Shown here in pieces: positions 1 through 8,853 of a DNA stretch of 64,000 nucleotides. Origin of the DNA: an uncultured Ruminococcus sp. (GTDB lineage: Bacteria > Bacillota > Clostridia > Lachnospirales > Lachnospiraceae); NCBI GenBank assembly GCA_900541505.1, contig UQKK01000007.1:1-64000 (forward strand). Reading direction: 5' to 3'. The notes beneath the pieces are model-generated. The model saw only the letters and a program-made list of their open reading frames with translations. It did not search any database and had not been told where the DNA came from. The translations under genes and the position numbers were made by a program. Each line of letters opens with the position of its first letter. Position 1 is the stretch's first letter.

Positions 1-137
1 ATAGCAACGCCGAAGACGCGGCTTGGGAAGGCGCAGGAACTGGCTTCCAGGGAGATAGAGAAAAACGGTATCTTAAACATAACTATAATTTATTTTTGCA
101 AGAGGTATCTGAACCTAAAGACCTTTTACTCAAATTC

Positions 138-180
138 TGGTATAATAATGAACAGGTATTGAGAATGGTACTCTGTTCAT
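138..180 (+). promoter_or_regulatory. Extended -10 promoter and 33-bp dyad before the DUF3173 gene
   Basis: TGG followed by TATAAT (141-146) forms an extended -10 element; the -35 region is poor. ATGAACAG at 148-155 and CTGTTCAT at 173-180 are perfect inverted repeats, with a weaker GTA/TAC continuation inside, so the dyad covers the expected transcription start and ends just before the ribosome binding site. An operator or a leader hairpin controlling excisionase and integrase expression is inferred. Bases 1-130 hold no gene I can assign: an open frame runs from the window edge to 159 and could be the tail of an upstream gene, but it matches no family I recognise. Confidence 0.5.
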
Positions 181-193
181 GGAAAGGAGGGTT

Positions 194-385
194 ATGGTTA
201 CTGTAACGAAATCAGATTTAATTGCACTTGGATATGGTCCTTCTTTTGCTGCTGACATTATACGTGAGGCTAAAAAGTTAATGGTGGAAAAAGGACATAC
301 CTACTATCAGTCAAGAAAGCTGGACAGAGTTCCAAAAGAGGCCGTAGAAGAACTGCTCGGTATCAAACTTCCAGATGAGCAGTAA
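194..385 (+). CDS. DUF3173 family small protein, likely excisionase/accessory factor
   Basis: A 63-residue protein starting MVTVTKSDLIALGYGPSFAA and containing the conserved stretch ending EELLGIKL matches the DUF3173 family, which is found directly upstream of tyrosine integrases in Firmicute integrative elements. I chose the ATG at 194 over the in-frame ATG at 179 because AAGGAGG lies just before 194. The N-terminal half looks like a small helix-hairpin or winged DNA-binding fold. The gene lies 37 bp upstream of the integrase in the same direction, so a role in excision or integrase control is likely but inferred. Confidence 0.75.
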   Translation: MVTVTKSDLIALGYGPSFAADIIREAKKLMVEKGHTYYQSRKLDRVPKEAVEELLGIKLPDEQ

Positions 386-422
386 TGACACACTTCTTGC
401 AGAAATGTAAGGAGTAAACTTT

Positions 423-1604
423 ATGGCAAAAGATCCAATTAAAAAAGCTGAAAACGGAACCTATTATTTCAGGGCAAACCTGGGCTATGATTCTGTAACC
501 GGAAAGCAGATCCAGAAATACCGCAGCGGCTTTTCTACAAAAAAGGAGGCTCGTACAGAGTATTCCCGATTGGTGCTGGCGGCAGAAGAAGGACTGGCTA
601 TGGAAAAGAAACAGCCCTCGTTTAAGCAGTACATTGAGGAAATTTATCTTCCATGGTATAAAACGCAGGTCAAAGAAAGTACCTATAAAAACCGATTAAA
701 TACTATTGAAAAGCACTTTAAATTTTTTTACAGGAAAAAGGTTGCTGAAATAGAGCCGATTCATGTACAGGCATGGCAGCTGAAGCTGGCAAAAGAGTAC
801 AGTCCAAATTATGTACGGATTATCCAGGGCATGTTGTCGCTCGCTTTTGACCGTGCAATTATCCTTGGTCTTGCTTCAAAAAATCCGTCACGTATGGTCG
901 GCAATATTAAGTCAAAAAAAGTGAAGATAGATTTCTGGACGCTGGATGAATTTCAGAAAGTCATTTCTCTTTTATACAAGGGTGACTACTATGAACATTA
1001 TTTGTTCATCTGCTTCTGGCTCCTGTTCACAACAGGACTGCGGATCGGAGAGGCTGCTGCATTACAGTGGGATGACATTGATTTTGAAAGCGGAATAATC
1101 AGTGTAACCAAAACACTGTATTACAAATCAATGACGGAATACAAATTTGTGGAACCCAAAACATCTGCCAGTGTCCGAACAGTTGTGCTTGATGATGATA
1201 CTATCAGGGAATTAAAAGAGTGGAAAGAAGTACAGAAAAAAGTTTTGAAAGACTGTAACTTTGTACTAAGCTACAATGGGATTCCCACCAGCAAGCATAC
1301 CCTGCCAAGAGCCCTGGAAAAGCTGGCAGGGCTTGCCGGCGTTCACCGAATTAAAATCCATGCTTTACGTCATTCTCATGTTGCACTCTTAATCAGCATG
1401 GGGGTGAATCCATTGATCATTAAAGACCGTCTCGGCCACGAAAAAATCCAGACGACTTTAGGGACCTATGGACATCTATATCCTAACAGCAACTTTGAGG
1501 TTGCTAAAATGTTAGGCGGAGTTATTAACTTCACACCTGCTACGGAAAGCGTGGCTGATTACACACACAATCAGTTCACCGCTTCTTATCACAGGCAAAT
1601 GTAA
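423..1604 (+). CDS. Tyrosine recombinase/integrase, Tn916-type
   Basis: A 393-residue site-specific recombinase for insertion and excision of the element whose end lies here. Residues about 1-60 form an AP2-like arm-binding domain (NGTYYFRANLGYD), about 60-165 the SAM-like core-binding domain, and about 170-375 the catalytic domain. Catalytic residues are visible: Arg in TGLRIGEAAAL, the HALRHSH motif, His in LGHEKIQTTLG and the nucleophilic Tyr in GTYGHLYP. Length fits the family. The gene points at the 3' end of guaA, 77 bp away, the usual arrangement when the integrase sits beside its attachment site. Most of the element lies left of the window. Confidence 0.93.
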   Translation: MAKDPIKKAENGTYYFRANLGYDSVTGKQIQKYRSGFSTKKEARTEYSRLVLAAEEGLAMEKKQPSFKQYIEEIYLPWYKTQVKESTYKNRLNTIEKHFKFFYRKKVAEIEPIHVQAWQLKLAKEYSPNYVRIIQGMLSLAFDRAIILGLASKNPSRMVGNIKSKKVKIDFWTLDEFQKVISLLYKGDYYEHYLFICFWLLFTTGLRIGEAAALQWDDIDFESGIISVTKTLYYKSMTEYKFVEPKTSASVRTVVLDDDTIRELKEWKEVQKKVLKDCNFVLSYNGIPTSKHTLPRALEKLAGLAGVHRIKIHALRHSHVALLISMGVNPLIIKDRLGHEKIQTTLGTYGHLYPNSNFEVAKMLGGVINFTPATESVADYTHNQFTASYHRQM

Positions 1605-1638
1605 AAATGCAATGATAATGCAATCCAGAGGCACCGGT

Positions 1639-1671
1639 GCCGGAAAAGCCCGTAAATAAAGGCTTTCTGGC
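1639..1671. other. Hairpin between integrase and guaA; element boundary lies close by
   Basis: An imperfect inverted repeat (arms about 1639-1650 and 1661-1671) with the loop CGTAAATAAA separates the convergent integrase and guaA genes, and may act as a shared terminator although it lacks a long T-run. GGCACCGGTGCC at 1630-1641 is a perfect palindrome next to it. The attachment core is probably in the last bases of guaA (about 1682-1720), because guaA 3' ends are a known insertion site for integrative elements. The second att copy would lie left of the window, so the crossover cannot be placed. Confidence 0.4.
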
Positions 1672-1681
1672 CCACCGCCGA

Positions 1682-3229
1682 CTATTCAAATTCTATCGTC
1701 CCCGGTGGTTTACTGGTCAAATCGTACATAACCCGATTAACCCCCCGGACTTCATTGATTATCCTGCTCATCACTTTATTGAGTACTTCAAAGGGAATCT
1801 CCGCCGCCTCCGCGGTCATGAAATCCACGGTATTCACTGCCCGCAGGGCAACTGCGTAGTCGTAGGTTCTCTCGTCGCCCATGACGCCGACGCTTCTCAT
1901 ATTTGTCAATCCTGCGAAATACTGACCGATGCTGCGGTCCAGCCCGGCGTTGGCAATCTCTTCTCTGTAGATTGCATCCGCATCCTGAACAATTTTAACT
2001 TTCTCGGCGGTGATTTCACCGATGATGCGGATACCGAGTCCCGGTCCTGGGAACGGCTGACGGAATACGAGGTATTCCGGAATACCCATCTCCAGCCCTG
2101 CTTTGCGGACTTCATCTTTGAACAAGTCACGCAGCGGTTCGATGATTTCTTTGAAATCTACGTAATCCGGCAGACCGCCTACGTTGTGGTGAGATTTGAT
2201 GACAGCGGATTCTCCGCCCAGCCCGCTCTCTACCACATCGGGGTAGATAGTTCCCTGCACAAGGAAATCGACTGCCCCTATCTTCTTTGCCTCTTCCTCA
2301 AATACGCGGATAAACTCTTCACCGATGATTTTTCTCTTCTGCTCCGGTTCTTCCACGCCTTTTAATTTGCTGTAGAATCTCTCCTGCGCATTGACGCGGA
2401 AGAAGTTTAAGTCATAGGGACCATCAGGTCCGAACACTGCCTCTACCTCATCGCCTTCATTTTTTCGCAAAAGACCATGGTCTACGAACACGCAGGTCAG
2501 TTGATTTCCAATTGCCTTGGAGAGCATGACTGCCGCGACGGATGAGTCCACGCCGCCGGAAAGGGCGCACAGGACTTTGCCGTCACCGACTTTTTTGCGA
2601 ATCTCTTTCACTGAATTTTCTACGAATGCGTCCATCTTCCAGTCTCCGGAACATTCACACACATTTTTCACGAAATTATTAATCATTTTCGTGCCTTCTG
2701 CGGTGTGAAGCACCTCCGGGTGGAACTGGATTGCGTACAGCTTCTCCGCCTCGTTTTCAGCCGCAGCCACCGGACAGTCCGCTGTGTGGGCGGAAATCTC
2801 AAATCCCGGAGCGGTTTGCTTGATATAATCGAAGTGACTCATCCAGCAGACGGTAGGAGTGGAAACTCCCTCAAACACTTTAGACTCTGTTTTATCGATG
2901 AGTACTTCTGTCTTTCCATATTCTCTGACATCCGCGCGGGTCACCTCGCCGCCCAGCACATGCATCATAAGCTGTGCGCCGTAGCACAGTCCCAGCACGG
3001 GAATCCCAAGCTTGAACAGTTCATCTGTATAAGTCGGTGAATCTGCTTCGTAGCAGCTGTTCGGACCTCCTGTAAGGATGATACCTTTTGGGTTCATTTT
3101 TTTGATGGTTTCGATGTCTGTCTTGTAGGAGTAGATTTCACAATATACATTGCACTCCCTGACACGTCTTGCGACCAATTGATTATACTGCCCGCCAAAA
3201 TCAAGGACAATCACTAATTCATTCTTCAA
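1682..3229 (-). CDS. guaA: GMP synthase (glutamine-hydrolysing)
   Basis: Converts XMP to GMP with ATP and glutamine, the last step of cytosolic GMP synthesis. The 515 residues give the full two-domain enzyme: a class I glutamine amidotransferase (residues about 1-190) with the nucleophile in GLCYGAQLMMHVLGG and the His/Glu pair in QFHPEVLHT, then an ATP pyrophosphatase with the P-loop ALSGGVDSSVAA, then the dimerisation domain ending KPPGTIEFE. The start is TTG at 3227-3229, six bases after AGGAGG. The terminal residues are normal, so the integrated element next door did not truncate it. A single-gene transcript is likely from the promoter at 3332-3360. Confidence 0.97.
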   Translation of the reverse strand: MKNELVIVLDFGGQYNQLVARRVRECNVYCEIYSYKTDIETIKKMNPKGIILTGGPNSCYEADSPTYTDELFKLGIPVLGLCYGAQLMMHVLGGEVTRADVREYGKTEVLIDKTESKVFEGVSTPTVCWMSHFDYIKQTAPGFEISAHTADCPVAAAENEAEKLYAIQFHPEVLHTAEGTKMINNFVKNVCECSGDWKMDAFVENSVKEIRKKVGDGKVLCALSGGVDSSVAAVMLSKAIGNQLTCVFVDHGLLRKNEGDEVEAVFGPDGPYDLNFFRVNAQERFYSKLKGVEEPEQKRKIIGEEFIRVFEEEAKKIGAVDFLVQGTIYPDVVESGLGGESAVIKSHHNVGGLPDYVDFKEIIEPLRDLFKDEVRKAGLEMGIPEYLVFRQPFPGPGLGIRIIGEITAEKVKIVQDADAIYREEIANAGLDRSIGQYFAGLTNMRSVGVMGDERTYDYAVALRAVNTVDFMTAEAAEIPFEVLNKVMSRIINEVRGVNRVMYDLTSKPPGTIEFE

Positions 3230-3331
3230 GGCTTTCCTCCTGTTATCCTCAATATTTTCTTTTGTTTACAACGGAAATATCCCTGTCATCTCTGCCTGGC
3301 TCTCGTGTACTGACAGGACTCCTGTTCCTTT

Positions 3332-3360
3332 ATTATAAGTGAGCCCAAGCGGTTTTACAA
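3332..3360 (-). promoter_or_regulatory. guaA promoter
   Basis: On the minus strand TTGTAA (3355-3360) is separated by 17 bases from a perfect TATAAT (3332-3337). The start point would be near 3325, giving a leader of about 95 bases. I looked for a purine riboswitch core in the leader and did not recognise one. Confidence 0.75.
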
Positions 3361-3449
3361 GCTTTCTTTCCATTTCTCAAATGCTTTATCCTGCCGTTTT
3401 CTAAATGCCTCGCCCATTTGCCGCCCGGATACTGCTTTTTTACGATTTT

Positions 3450-4811
3450 CTATATACTCCGAATCAGCTTCCACTTTCCGTTCTTATACCGCAGGCTCAT
3501 AAACAGAGCGCGCACGCACCAGTCTATGACCATGGCGACCCAGACTCCGAATACGCCAAGTCCTAAGTATCCTCCCAGCACATAGCTGAAAGCGATACGG
3601 AAAATCCACATAGAAAGCAGTGCGATAATCATCGTAACCTGCGCATCTCCCGCTGCGCGTAAGGTCGCGGGAAGGGAGAATGATATGGGCCAGATAATCA
3701 TACAGCTCACGCTGTGGAAATACAGGATTTTCTTTGTCATCTCTGCCGTGACATCCGACAGGTTATATGCGTGCAGGATTACCGGGAGCAGTAAGAATAT
3801 AATCAGATTCACCGCCCAGATACACACATAGGTCAGTTTGATTAATTTCTTTGTAAAATACTGTGCCTGCTCGTAATCTCCTGCCCCTACGCACCTCGCA
3901 ATGACCGCTGTGATGGCAAGACCGATTGCCATACCCGGCAGGATTTGAAAATTCGCTACCGCATTGCTGACCGCGTTTGCCGCAATCGCATAAGTGCCAA
4001 ATGTGGAGACCAGACTCAGCACGATAATTTTTCCTAACTGAAACATGCTGTTCTCCAGACCGTTTGGAATCCCGATTCCCAGAATCCTGCGAATCATCCT
4101 CCAGTCCGGTCTGTAGCGCAGCGTTCTCTCTATATGTATCAATCTCTTTTCCTGTGCCAGCAGCGCAATGATAAGTACAGTCGCCGTGATTCTGGACACC
4201 AGTGTGGGGATAGCAACCCCTTCTGTCCCCCGGTGAAATCCATAGATTAAAATGGCATTTCCCGTGATATTGATGATATTCATGATGATAGATACCTGCA
4301 TGGACACTTTGGAGTTGCCCATGACGCGGAAAATTGCCGCTCCGCCATTATAGAGAGCGATAAATGGAATCGATGCCGTAACAATCAGCAGGTAAGTATT
4401 TGCGTGTCCCATCACGTCTGCATCAATCTGCCCGAACACCACATGCAGGATAAACCATTTCGCCAGATAAATTCCCGCCATGATAATCAGCGATAGGATT
4501 GTGATAAACCATACCATCTGTGTCGCCGCCTTGCAGGACTCCTTCTCATTTTTCTGTCCCAGATACTGTCCGGCGATAACCGCGCCGCCTGTCGCCAGCG
4601 CCGCAAACGCATTGATAAACAATATCATAATGTTGTCCACCAGGGAAACCCCTGATACTGCCGCTTCCCCTACGCTGGCAACCATGATGGAATCCGCCAT
4701 CCCCACAAACACCGCCAGAAGCTGTTCGATGATAAGCGGGATGATAAGCGCTGTCAGCGCCTTATTATCAAACAGCAGCTTTGACTTATCAATTTGATTC
4801 TTCCTCATCAT
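3450..4811 (-). CDS. MATE family multidrug/cation antiporter
   Basis: About 453 residues with twelve hydrophobic segments and the two-fold MATE pattern: an N-terminal half starting LTALIIPLIIEQLLAVFVGM with the DSIMVA motif, and a second half starting near MIRRILGIGIPNGLENSMFQ. Members of the NorM/DinF superfamily export drugs or metabolites using Na+ or H+; the substrate cannot be predicted. I start at the ATG at 4809-4811, preceded by AGAAGGA, and discard an Arg/Lys-rich 21-residue extension that comes from the repeat element upstream. It appears to be a single gene. Confidence 0.88.
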   Translation of the reverse strand: MMRKNQIDKSKLLFDNKALTALIIPLIIEQLLAVFVGMADSIMVASVGEAAVSGVSLVDNIMILFINAFAALATGGAVIAGQYLGQKNEKESCKAATQMVWFITILSLIIMAGIYLAKWFILHVVFGQIDADVMGHANTYLLIVTASIPFIALYNGGAAIFRVMGNSKVSMQVSIIMNIINITGNAILIYGFHRGTEGVAIPTLVSRITATVLIIALLAQEKRLIHIERTLRYRPDWRMIRRILGIGIPNGLENSMFQLGKIIVLSLVSTFGTYAIAANAVSNAVANFQILPGMAIGLAITAVIARCVGAGDYEQAQYFTKKLIKLTYVCIWAVNLIIFLLLPVILHAYNLSDVTAEMTKKILYFHSVSCMIIWPISFSLPATLRAAGDAQVTMIIALLSMWIFRIAFSYVLGGYLGLGVFGVWVAMVIDWCVRALFMSLRYKNGKWKLIRSI

Positions 4812-4857
4812 TTTTCCTTCTCTCTTTATCCTTTTGATTCTGCGCCCCTGCCTGCGC

Positions 4858-5010
4858 AATCGCTTTAGCGACATGTTACCTCATGCGCTCGTGTGCTCTT
4901 CGTTCCACTTCGGTCGGCGCAGAACAAATGTCCCCCGGACATTTTGCGCCCCACCCGGAGGGCTTTTTATTGTATAGGAAATTCGGAATAATTTCCTATA
5001 CAATAAAAAA
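4858..5010. repeat. Terminator-abutting hairpin repeat, copy 3 (diverged)
   Basis: The block contains TCGCTTTAGCGACA near 4862, shared with the copy at 55032, and ends in a long inverted repeat (4965-5010) whose arms read TTTTTATTGTATAGGAAATT and its complement. It sits directly downstream, on the minus strand, of the HPr-like gene's terminator and shares that terminator's T-run. The middle part is more diverged than the copies at 48911 and 55032. Confidence 0.5.
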
Positions 5011-5039
5011 CTCCCCAACGTTTATCATACGCCGGGAAG
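5001..5039 (-). terminator. Terminator of the HPr-like gene
   Basis: On the minus strand CTTCCCGGCG, a nine-base loop and CGTTGGGGAG form a stem with G-U pairs, followed by TTTTTT. Confidence 0.75.
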
Positions 5040-5068
5040 CCTTTTTGTACAAGCCTTACTTTGCAATG

Positions 5069-5296
5069 CTATGCCGCATATCTGGAAATTTCCTGTTTCA
5101 GTTCCTCACAGTTCTCTCCATATACCTGCAGCTCAATTATATTGTTAATACCAAGGTGCATGATGCCTAACAGGGATTTCGCATCTACCACGATTCTACC
5201 TTTCCTTAAGTCCATGTCGAAATCATATTTGGAAACTGTGTTTACAAAATCAAGAATTTCCTCCGGATTTTTAAATGTAATTTTCATTTCACTCAT
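5069..5296 (-). CDS. HPr-like protein lacking the His15 phosphorylation site
   Basis: A 75-residue protein with the HPr fold signature: beta-strand, helix and the loop DAKSLLGIMHLGI, which corresponds to the Ser46 regulatory site region of HPr. The segment that normally reads GIHARP around catalytic His15 is replaced by NPEEIL, so this protein cannot carry phosphate from enzyme I to PTS permeases. Bacillus Crh also lacks His15 but keeps Ser46 and works only in catabolite repression; a similar regulatory role is an inference. GAGGAGAGATGAATC before the ATG gives a good ribosome site. A genuine ptsH is presumably elsewhere. Confidence 0.8.
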   Translation of the reverse strand: MSEMKITFKNPEEILDFVNTVSKYDFDMDLRKGRIVVDAKSLLGIMHLGINNIIELQVYGENCEELKQEISRYAA

Positions 5297-5322
5297 GATT
5301 CATCTCTCCTCTTTTTAACTTC

Positions 5323-5355
5323 TTCAAGACTCGCCCGCGAGTCTTGGCGCGGGAG
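5323..5355. repeat. 33-bp palindromic repeat, copy A
   Basis: The block contains a perfect hairpin, CAAGACTCGC with its complement GCGAGTCTTG, followed by GCGCGGGAG. The same 33 bases occur at 31569-31601. This copy lies in the upstream region of the HPr-like gene; a 12-base fragment of it also appears near 17155. Confidence 0.85.
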
Positions 5356-5465
5356 TCATCTCCCTCTGATATAGTATTACGCAAGCTTTCCTCTCGAAGT
5401 TATTGGCATCATATCACAAATTTTGGAAATAAAAAGGGAGAAATTTCTAAAAAAGGGGGAATAAT

Positions 5466-6998
5466 TTAATGGACTGACTTCCGAAATTCGTTGGGAAGCA
5501 CCCCCACTTCCTCTTTAAATACCTTACTCATGTACTTCGGGTCCGAGTATCCTGAGAGCTCCGCAATCTGGTTTAATTTCAAATGTGTATTCAAAAGCAG
5601 CTCTTTGACCTTTTCAATGCGGTATCTGCGCACTGTCTCGCTGAAGCTCGCCCCGGTCTCTTTTTTAAACTGTTTGCTTAAATATTCTTCGGTCACGAAA
5701 AGGCGGTTGGCAATCTCCTCCAGGGTGATTCCTTGGTCATAATAGCGTCTTAAAAGTTTCTTTGCCTTGCGCACGAGCACACTGGTCTGTGCGTCCTCCT
5801 CTTCCTCATCTGTTCTAAACGGCAGGAGCTTAAAGAAGTTCTCCATAGCGCTCCGTATCTGTCCCCAGCTTATCGCCGCGGCGATGGTCTGCATGATTTC
5901 CTGAATCTCCAGCTCCGACTCAAGTTCTCTGATGGTCTTATAGGCGTTCACCACCGAGAGATTATACCGGATGAGCGTCTCCTTGATTTCTCTGGGTTCA
6001 TGGGGTTCTCCCTGAAAATAGTCATACAGTTTATAATAGCAGTTTGCCAGCTTCTTCGTATCAGCGCTAAGGACTGCCTGCCTCGCCTGCTCTTCCAGTT
6101 CAATCGGGTATTTCAGAGGAACCGGGCGGATAGATTCAATGTCTTCCTTGCGTATCAGAACCCCGCGGTCAAACAGAAGGTTCCACTCCCTGTCATTCTG
6201 TATGTCTTTGAGCACTTCCACCGCCTCCACCAGATGCTCTGCCTCACGCCAGATACAGATAACCGGGCATTTCAGAGAGACACACAGCATCGGGACAACG
6301 GATTTCTGGAAATACTCGAACCTGGATTTTCCGTCTGTGATACGGTACAGCACCATGATAAGCAAAGACCAGGCATCCGATTCTATGATATGTACAGAAA
6401 AATCCAGTGCATGTTCCCCCACCCTTTCTAACTGTGCCCTTACCTCCTGCTTGCAGTCATTGTACCGGTCTCCCATCCAGACAATAAAAAGCTGTGCCTT
6501 ATCCTCCACGGTAAACCCGTATTTTTCCTTTGTCATCTCGTGAAATTTCTCATCCGGGTGGAGCTGTCCATTGAGGCAGCCCATGAAAATGTTATCCAGA
6601 GAGAAGGCGGACTCCTTGCTCTGCTCACGGGAACGTTTCTCTTCAATCAGAGACAAGGCATTCCTCAACTCCGCAATCTTGATGGGTTTTAACAGATAGT
6701 TTTCAATTCCCAGCTCAATTGCCTGCTTTGCGTAATTAAAGTCAGAGTACGCAGTGAGCACCAGCACCCGGCAGTCTATTTTCTCCCGGCGCAGTTTCTC
6801 CAGCATCTGAAGTCCGTTCATCCCGGGCATCTGGATATCCAGTATCACCAGGTCGGGACATTCCTTTTTAATTAAGTCATACCCTTCTCTGCCGTCCTTT
6901 GCCGTGCCGACCACTTCATAGTCGGGATTAATCCTGGCGAGTATCTTCGCCATCCCTTCCCGGATGGGCGCCTCGTCCTCTATGACTGCGATTCGCAT
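5466..6998 (-). CDS. Response regulator, YesN/AraC type (sugar-transporter block, left)
   Basis: A 510-residue regulator: receiver domain (residues 1-120, acidic DE pocket, phospho-acceptor Asp in LVILDIQMPGMNG, Lys in LLKPIKIAEL), a long middle region, and two AraC-type helix-turn-helix motifs at the C terminus (ITLEEIANRLFVTEEYLSKQ and the segment after LNQIAELSGYSDPKYMS). It overlaps the kinase gene upstream by 19 bases and has AAGGAGGAAG before its ATG. Such pairs usually activate neighbouring carbohydrate transport or glycoside hydrolase genes, here most simply the ABC operon at 8932-11994. Confidence 0.9.
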   Translation of the reverse strand: MRIAVIEDEAPIREGMAKILARINPDYEVVGTAKDGREGYDLIKKECPDLVILDIQMPGMNGLQMLEKLRREKIDCRVLVLTAYSDFNYAKQAIELGIENYLLKPIKIAELRNALSLIEEKRSREQSKESAFSLDNIFMGCLNGQLHPDEKFHEMTKEKYGFTVEDKAQLFIVWMGDRYNDCKQEVRAQLERVGEHALDFSVHIIESDAWSLLIMVLYRITDGKSRFEYFQKSVVPMLCVSLKCPVICIWREAEHLVEAVEVLKDIQNDREWNLLFDRGVLIRKEDIESIRPVPLKYPIELEEQARQAVLSADTKKLANCYYKLYDYFQGEPHEPREIKETLIRYNLSVVNAYKTIRELESELEIQEIMQTIAAAISWGQIRSAMENFFKLLPFRTDEEEEDAQTSVLVRKAKKLLRRYYDQGITLEEIANRLFVTEEYLSKQFKKETGASFSETVRRYRIEKVKELLLNTHLKLNQIAELSGYSDPKYMSKVFKEEVGVLPNEFRKSVH

Positions 6999-8704
6999 GT
7001 TTCTTCCTCCTTCCCCGGAATGAACAGATGCACCTTTGTGAAACTGTCCTTTTCACTCTCAAAATAGAGCGTCGCCTGTCCTCCATAATAAAGCTTCAGA
7101 CGCTTCCTCACATTTCCAACTCCCATATGCCCGTCCAGCTCGGTCTTTTCATCATTGAGCTCTGCAAGTTTCTCCGGCGGGATATGCCTGCCGCTGTTTC
7201 CTATCATAATGTGGAGCTGGTCTTCCGACTCTTTGATTTGAATCAAGAGGACATCCTGTTCTTCCTCTCCCGTAAATCCATGCCGGATGGCATTTTCCAC
7301 CAGCGGCTGCAGCAATAGCTTATGGATTTTGTATCCGAGTAGCCTGTCCGGCACCTGTATCCTCACATCTATTTTTCTGCCCTTCTTCGCATCCTGGAGA
7401 AGGATGTATTCCTTCAGCCAGCTCAGTTCCTGCTGAATTGTGGTCTTTTCTCCCATGTTATACACGGTATACCTAAGGATGTCAGCCAGAGCGCCCACCA
7501 TCTCGCTGATTTCATACTGTTCATTCTCAATCGCCTTCCAGTTGATAGTATCCAGTGTATTATAGAGAAAATGAGGGTCTATCTGTGCCTCCAATGCGTA
7601 GAGTTCAGCGTTTTTCTGTTCCACGACCGCCTGCTTTACCTGCTCCATCAGCGTCTCAATGTGGGAGAGCATCTCATTAAATCCGCGCTCAATCTTTTGA
7701 ATCTCCTCCGGCATTTTCTCATCTTCCCTGATTTTCACGGAGAAATCTCCATTTTCCACATTCGTCATAACAGTAAGACATTCCTCCACCACTCTGCTGT
7801 ATGGTCTGGTCAGTCTGTAAATCAGTAAAACCATGGTAGAAATAGCGGCAATCGACACTAGAATCAGAAGCAGCAATTGTTTATCAAGCATTTGATGATA
7901 GACAGAAAGCGGCTGTACATTTAAAATCGTAAATCCGGTCATCTCATTTTCTGCCCCGGTATATCTGTAGTTTTTGTTGTCCGACACCTCTGACAAGTCC
8001 TTACCTATCAGAGACGTATCTGACGCGCTGATAACCGTCTCCCCATCCAGCAGATAGCTTTCCGTATTGATTCCCGCTGACAGTGCTTCCTGAATAATCT
8101 GTTCATTGATACTAAAGACCACGGTTCCCAGATTTCTGTTGATATCCCTTTCATCTATGAAATCTCTCGATATCTGAAACAGATAAATCTCCTGCCCGTT
8201 TGTCTCCACGGGAGCTGTCAGCCCCTGACAGATTTCCCCCTCTCCGTATTCTGGAATATCCACAGCCCCTGCCCACGTACTGTCAACGGAGGATATATTC
8301 AGACGGTCATAGAAAAGGATGGTGCCGTCCGGCAGGCGCACTGTCACTCCCTCAATCCCGGAATTGCTGTTGCAGATATGGCTCATTTGCCTGCGGATAG
8401 CTGCTTTATCTTCATCAGAGAGCATACCCTGGGATTCGATTCTGTCCAATATCATGATGACACCTTCATCTGTACAGAAATCATAGAGAAGTGTACGGTA
8501 CTTGTCCACTGTCATATCAAAGCACTGATTCGAACTGAGCAGATTGCTTTCTATCTGCTGCTCTACATTTTCCCTCATTCCCATCCAGAAATTTATCTGA
8601 GAAAAAAGGGCAAATATCAAAACAGGAATCAAAGCCGCCAGCGCAAATCCCCGAATCAGTCTCTGTCTTAATGTTCTGTCTCTCTTAACTGCTCTCGTTA
8701 TCAT
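6980..8704 (-). CDS. Sensor histidine kinase, YesM type (left)
   Basis: About 574 residues: a transmembrane segment near the N terminus, an extracellular sensing region of about 240 residues, a second membrane segment (LLLLILVSIAAISTMVLLIY), a HAMP linker, the His_kinase domain with the phospho-acceptor in QIDPHFLYNTLDTINW, and a GHKL ATPase with ENAIRHGF and GVGNVRKRLKLYYG. I start at the ATG at 8704, preceded by AAAGAGGAA. It forms an operon with the AraC-type regulator that overlaps its 3' end. The signal is probably a sugar or a sugar-loaded binding protein (inference). Confidence 0.9.
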   Translation of the reverse strand: MITRAVKRDRTLRQRLIRGFALAALIPVLIFALFSQINFWMGMRENVEQQIESNLLSSNQCFDMTVDKYRTLLYDFCTDEGVIMILDRIESQGMLSDEDKAAIRRQMSHICNSNSGIEGVTVRLPDGTILFYDRLNISSVDSTWAGAVDIPEYGEGEICQGLTAPVETNGQEIYLFQISRDFIDERDINRNLGTVVFSINEQIIQEALSAGINTESYLLDGETVISASDTSLIGKDLSEVSDNKNYRYTGAENEMTGFTILNVQPLSVYHQMLDKQLLLLILVSIAAISTMVLLIYRLTRPYSRVVEECLTVMTNVENGDFSVKIREDEKMPEEIQKIERGFNEMLSHIETLMEQVKQAVVEQKNAELYALEAQIDPHFLYNTLDTINWKAIENEQYEISEMVGALADILRYTVYNMGEKTTIQQELSWLKEYILLQDAKKGRKIDVRIQVPDRLLGYKIHKLLLQPLVENAIRHGFTGEEEQDVLLIQIKESEDQLHIMIGNSGRHIPPEKLAELNDEKTELDGHMGVGNVRKRLKLYYGGQATLYFESEKDSFTKVHLFIPGKEEETCESQS

Positions 8705-8853
8705 GTTTCCTCTTTCACCTTTTTGGAATCCGGTTCTGCGCCTCTTCATTTCTTCTGTAACGCAGAACGCGGATTTTCAAACTATTTTTTGCCTGCGTTT
8801 ATTATAGCATGCAATCTATCGGAAAATCACTCCTTTCGTGACAATACCGGAGG

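Noticed and set aside
1..159. Open frame from the window edge as the end of a gene
   Set aside because: It may be a real C terminus but matches nothing I know, and a second frame is also open, so it was not annotated.
1637..2365. 242-codon plus-strand frame over guaA
   Set aside because: It is antisense to a full-length, well-conserved guaA and matches no family.
3230..3331. Purine or PRPP riboswitch before guaA
   Set aside because: The leader is only about 95 bases and shows no conserved core that I recognise.
3361..3449. Out-of-frame tail ending EAFRKRQDKAFEKWKESL downstream of the MATE gene
   Set aside because: No start codon or ribosome site of its own; it runs from inside the MATE gene in another frame and is too short to judge.
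4812..4874. Arg/Lys-rich N-terminal extension of the MATE protein
   Set aside because: It reads into the repeat element, and a better ribosome site precedes the ATG at 4811.
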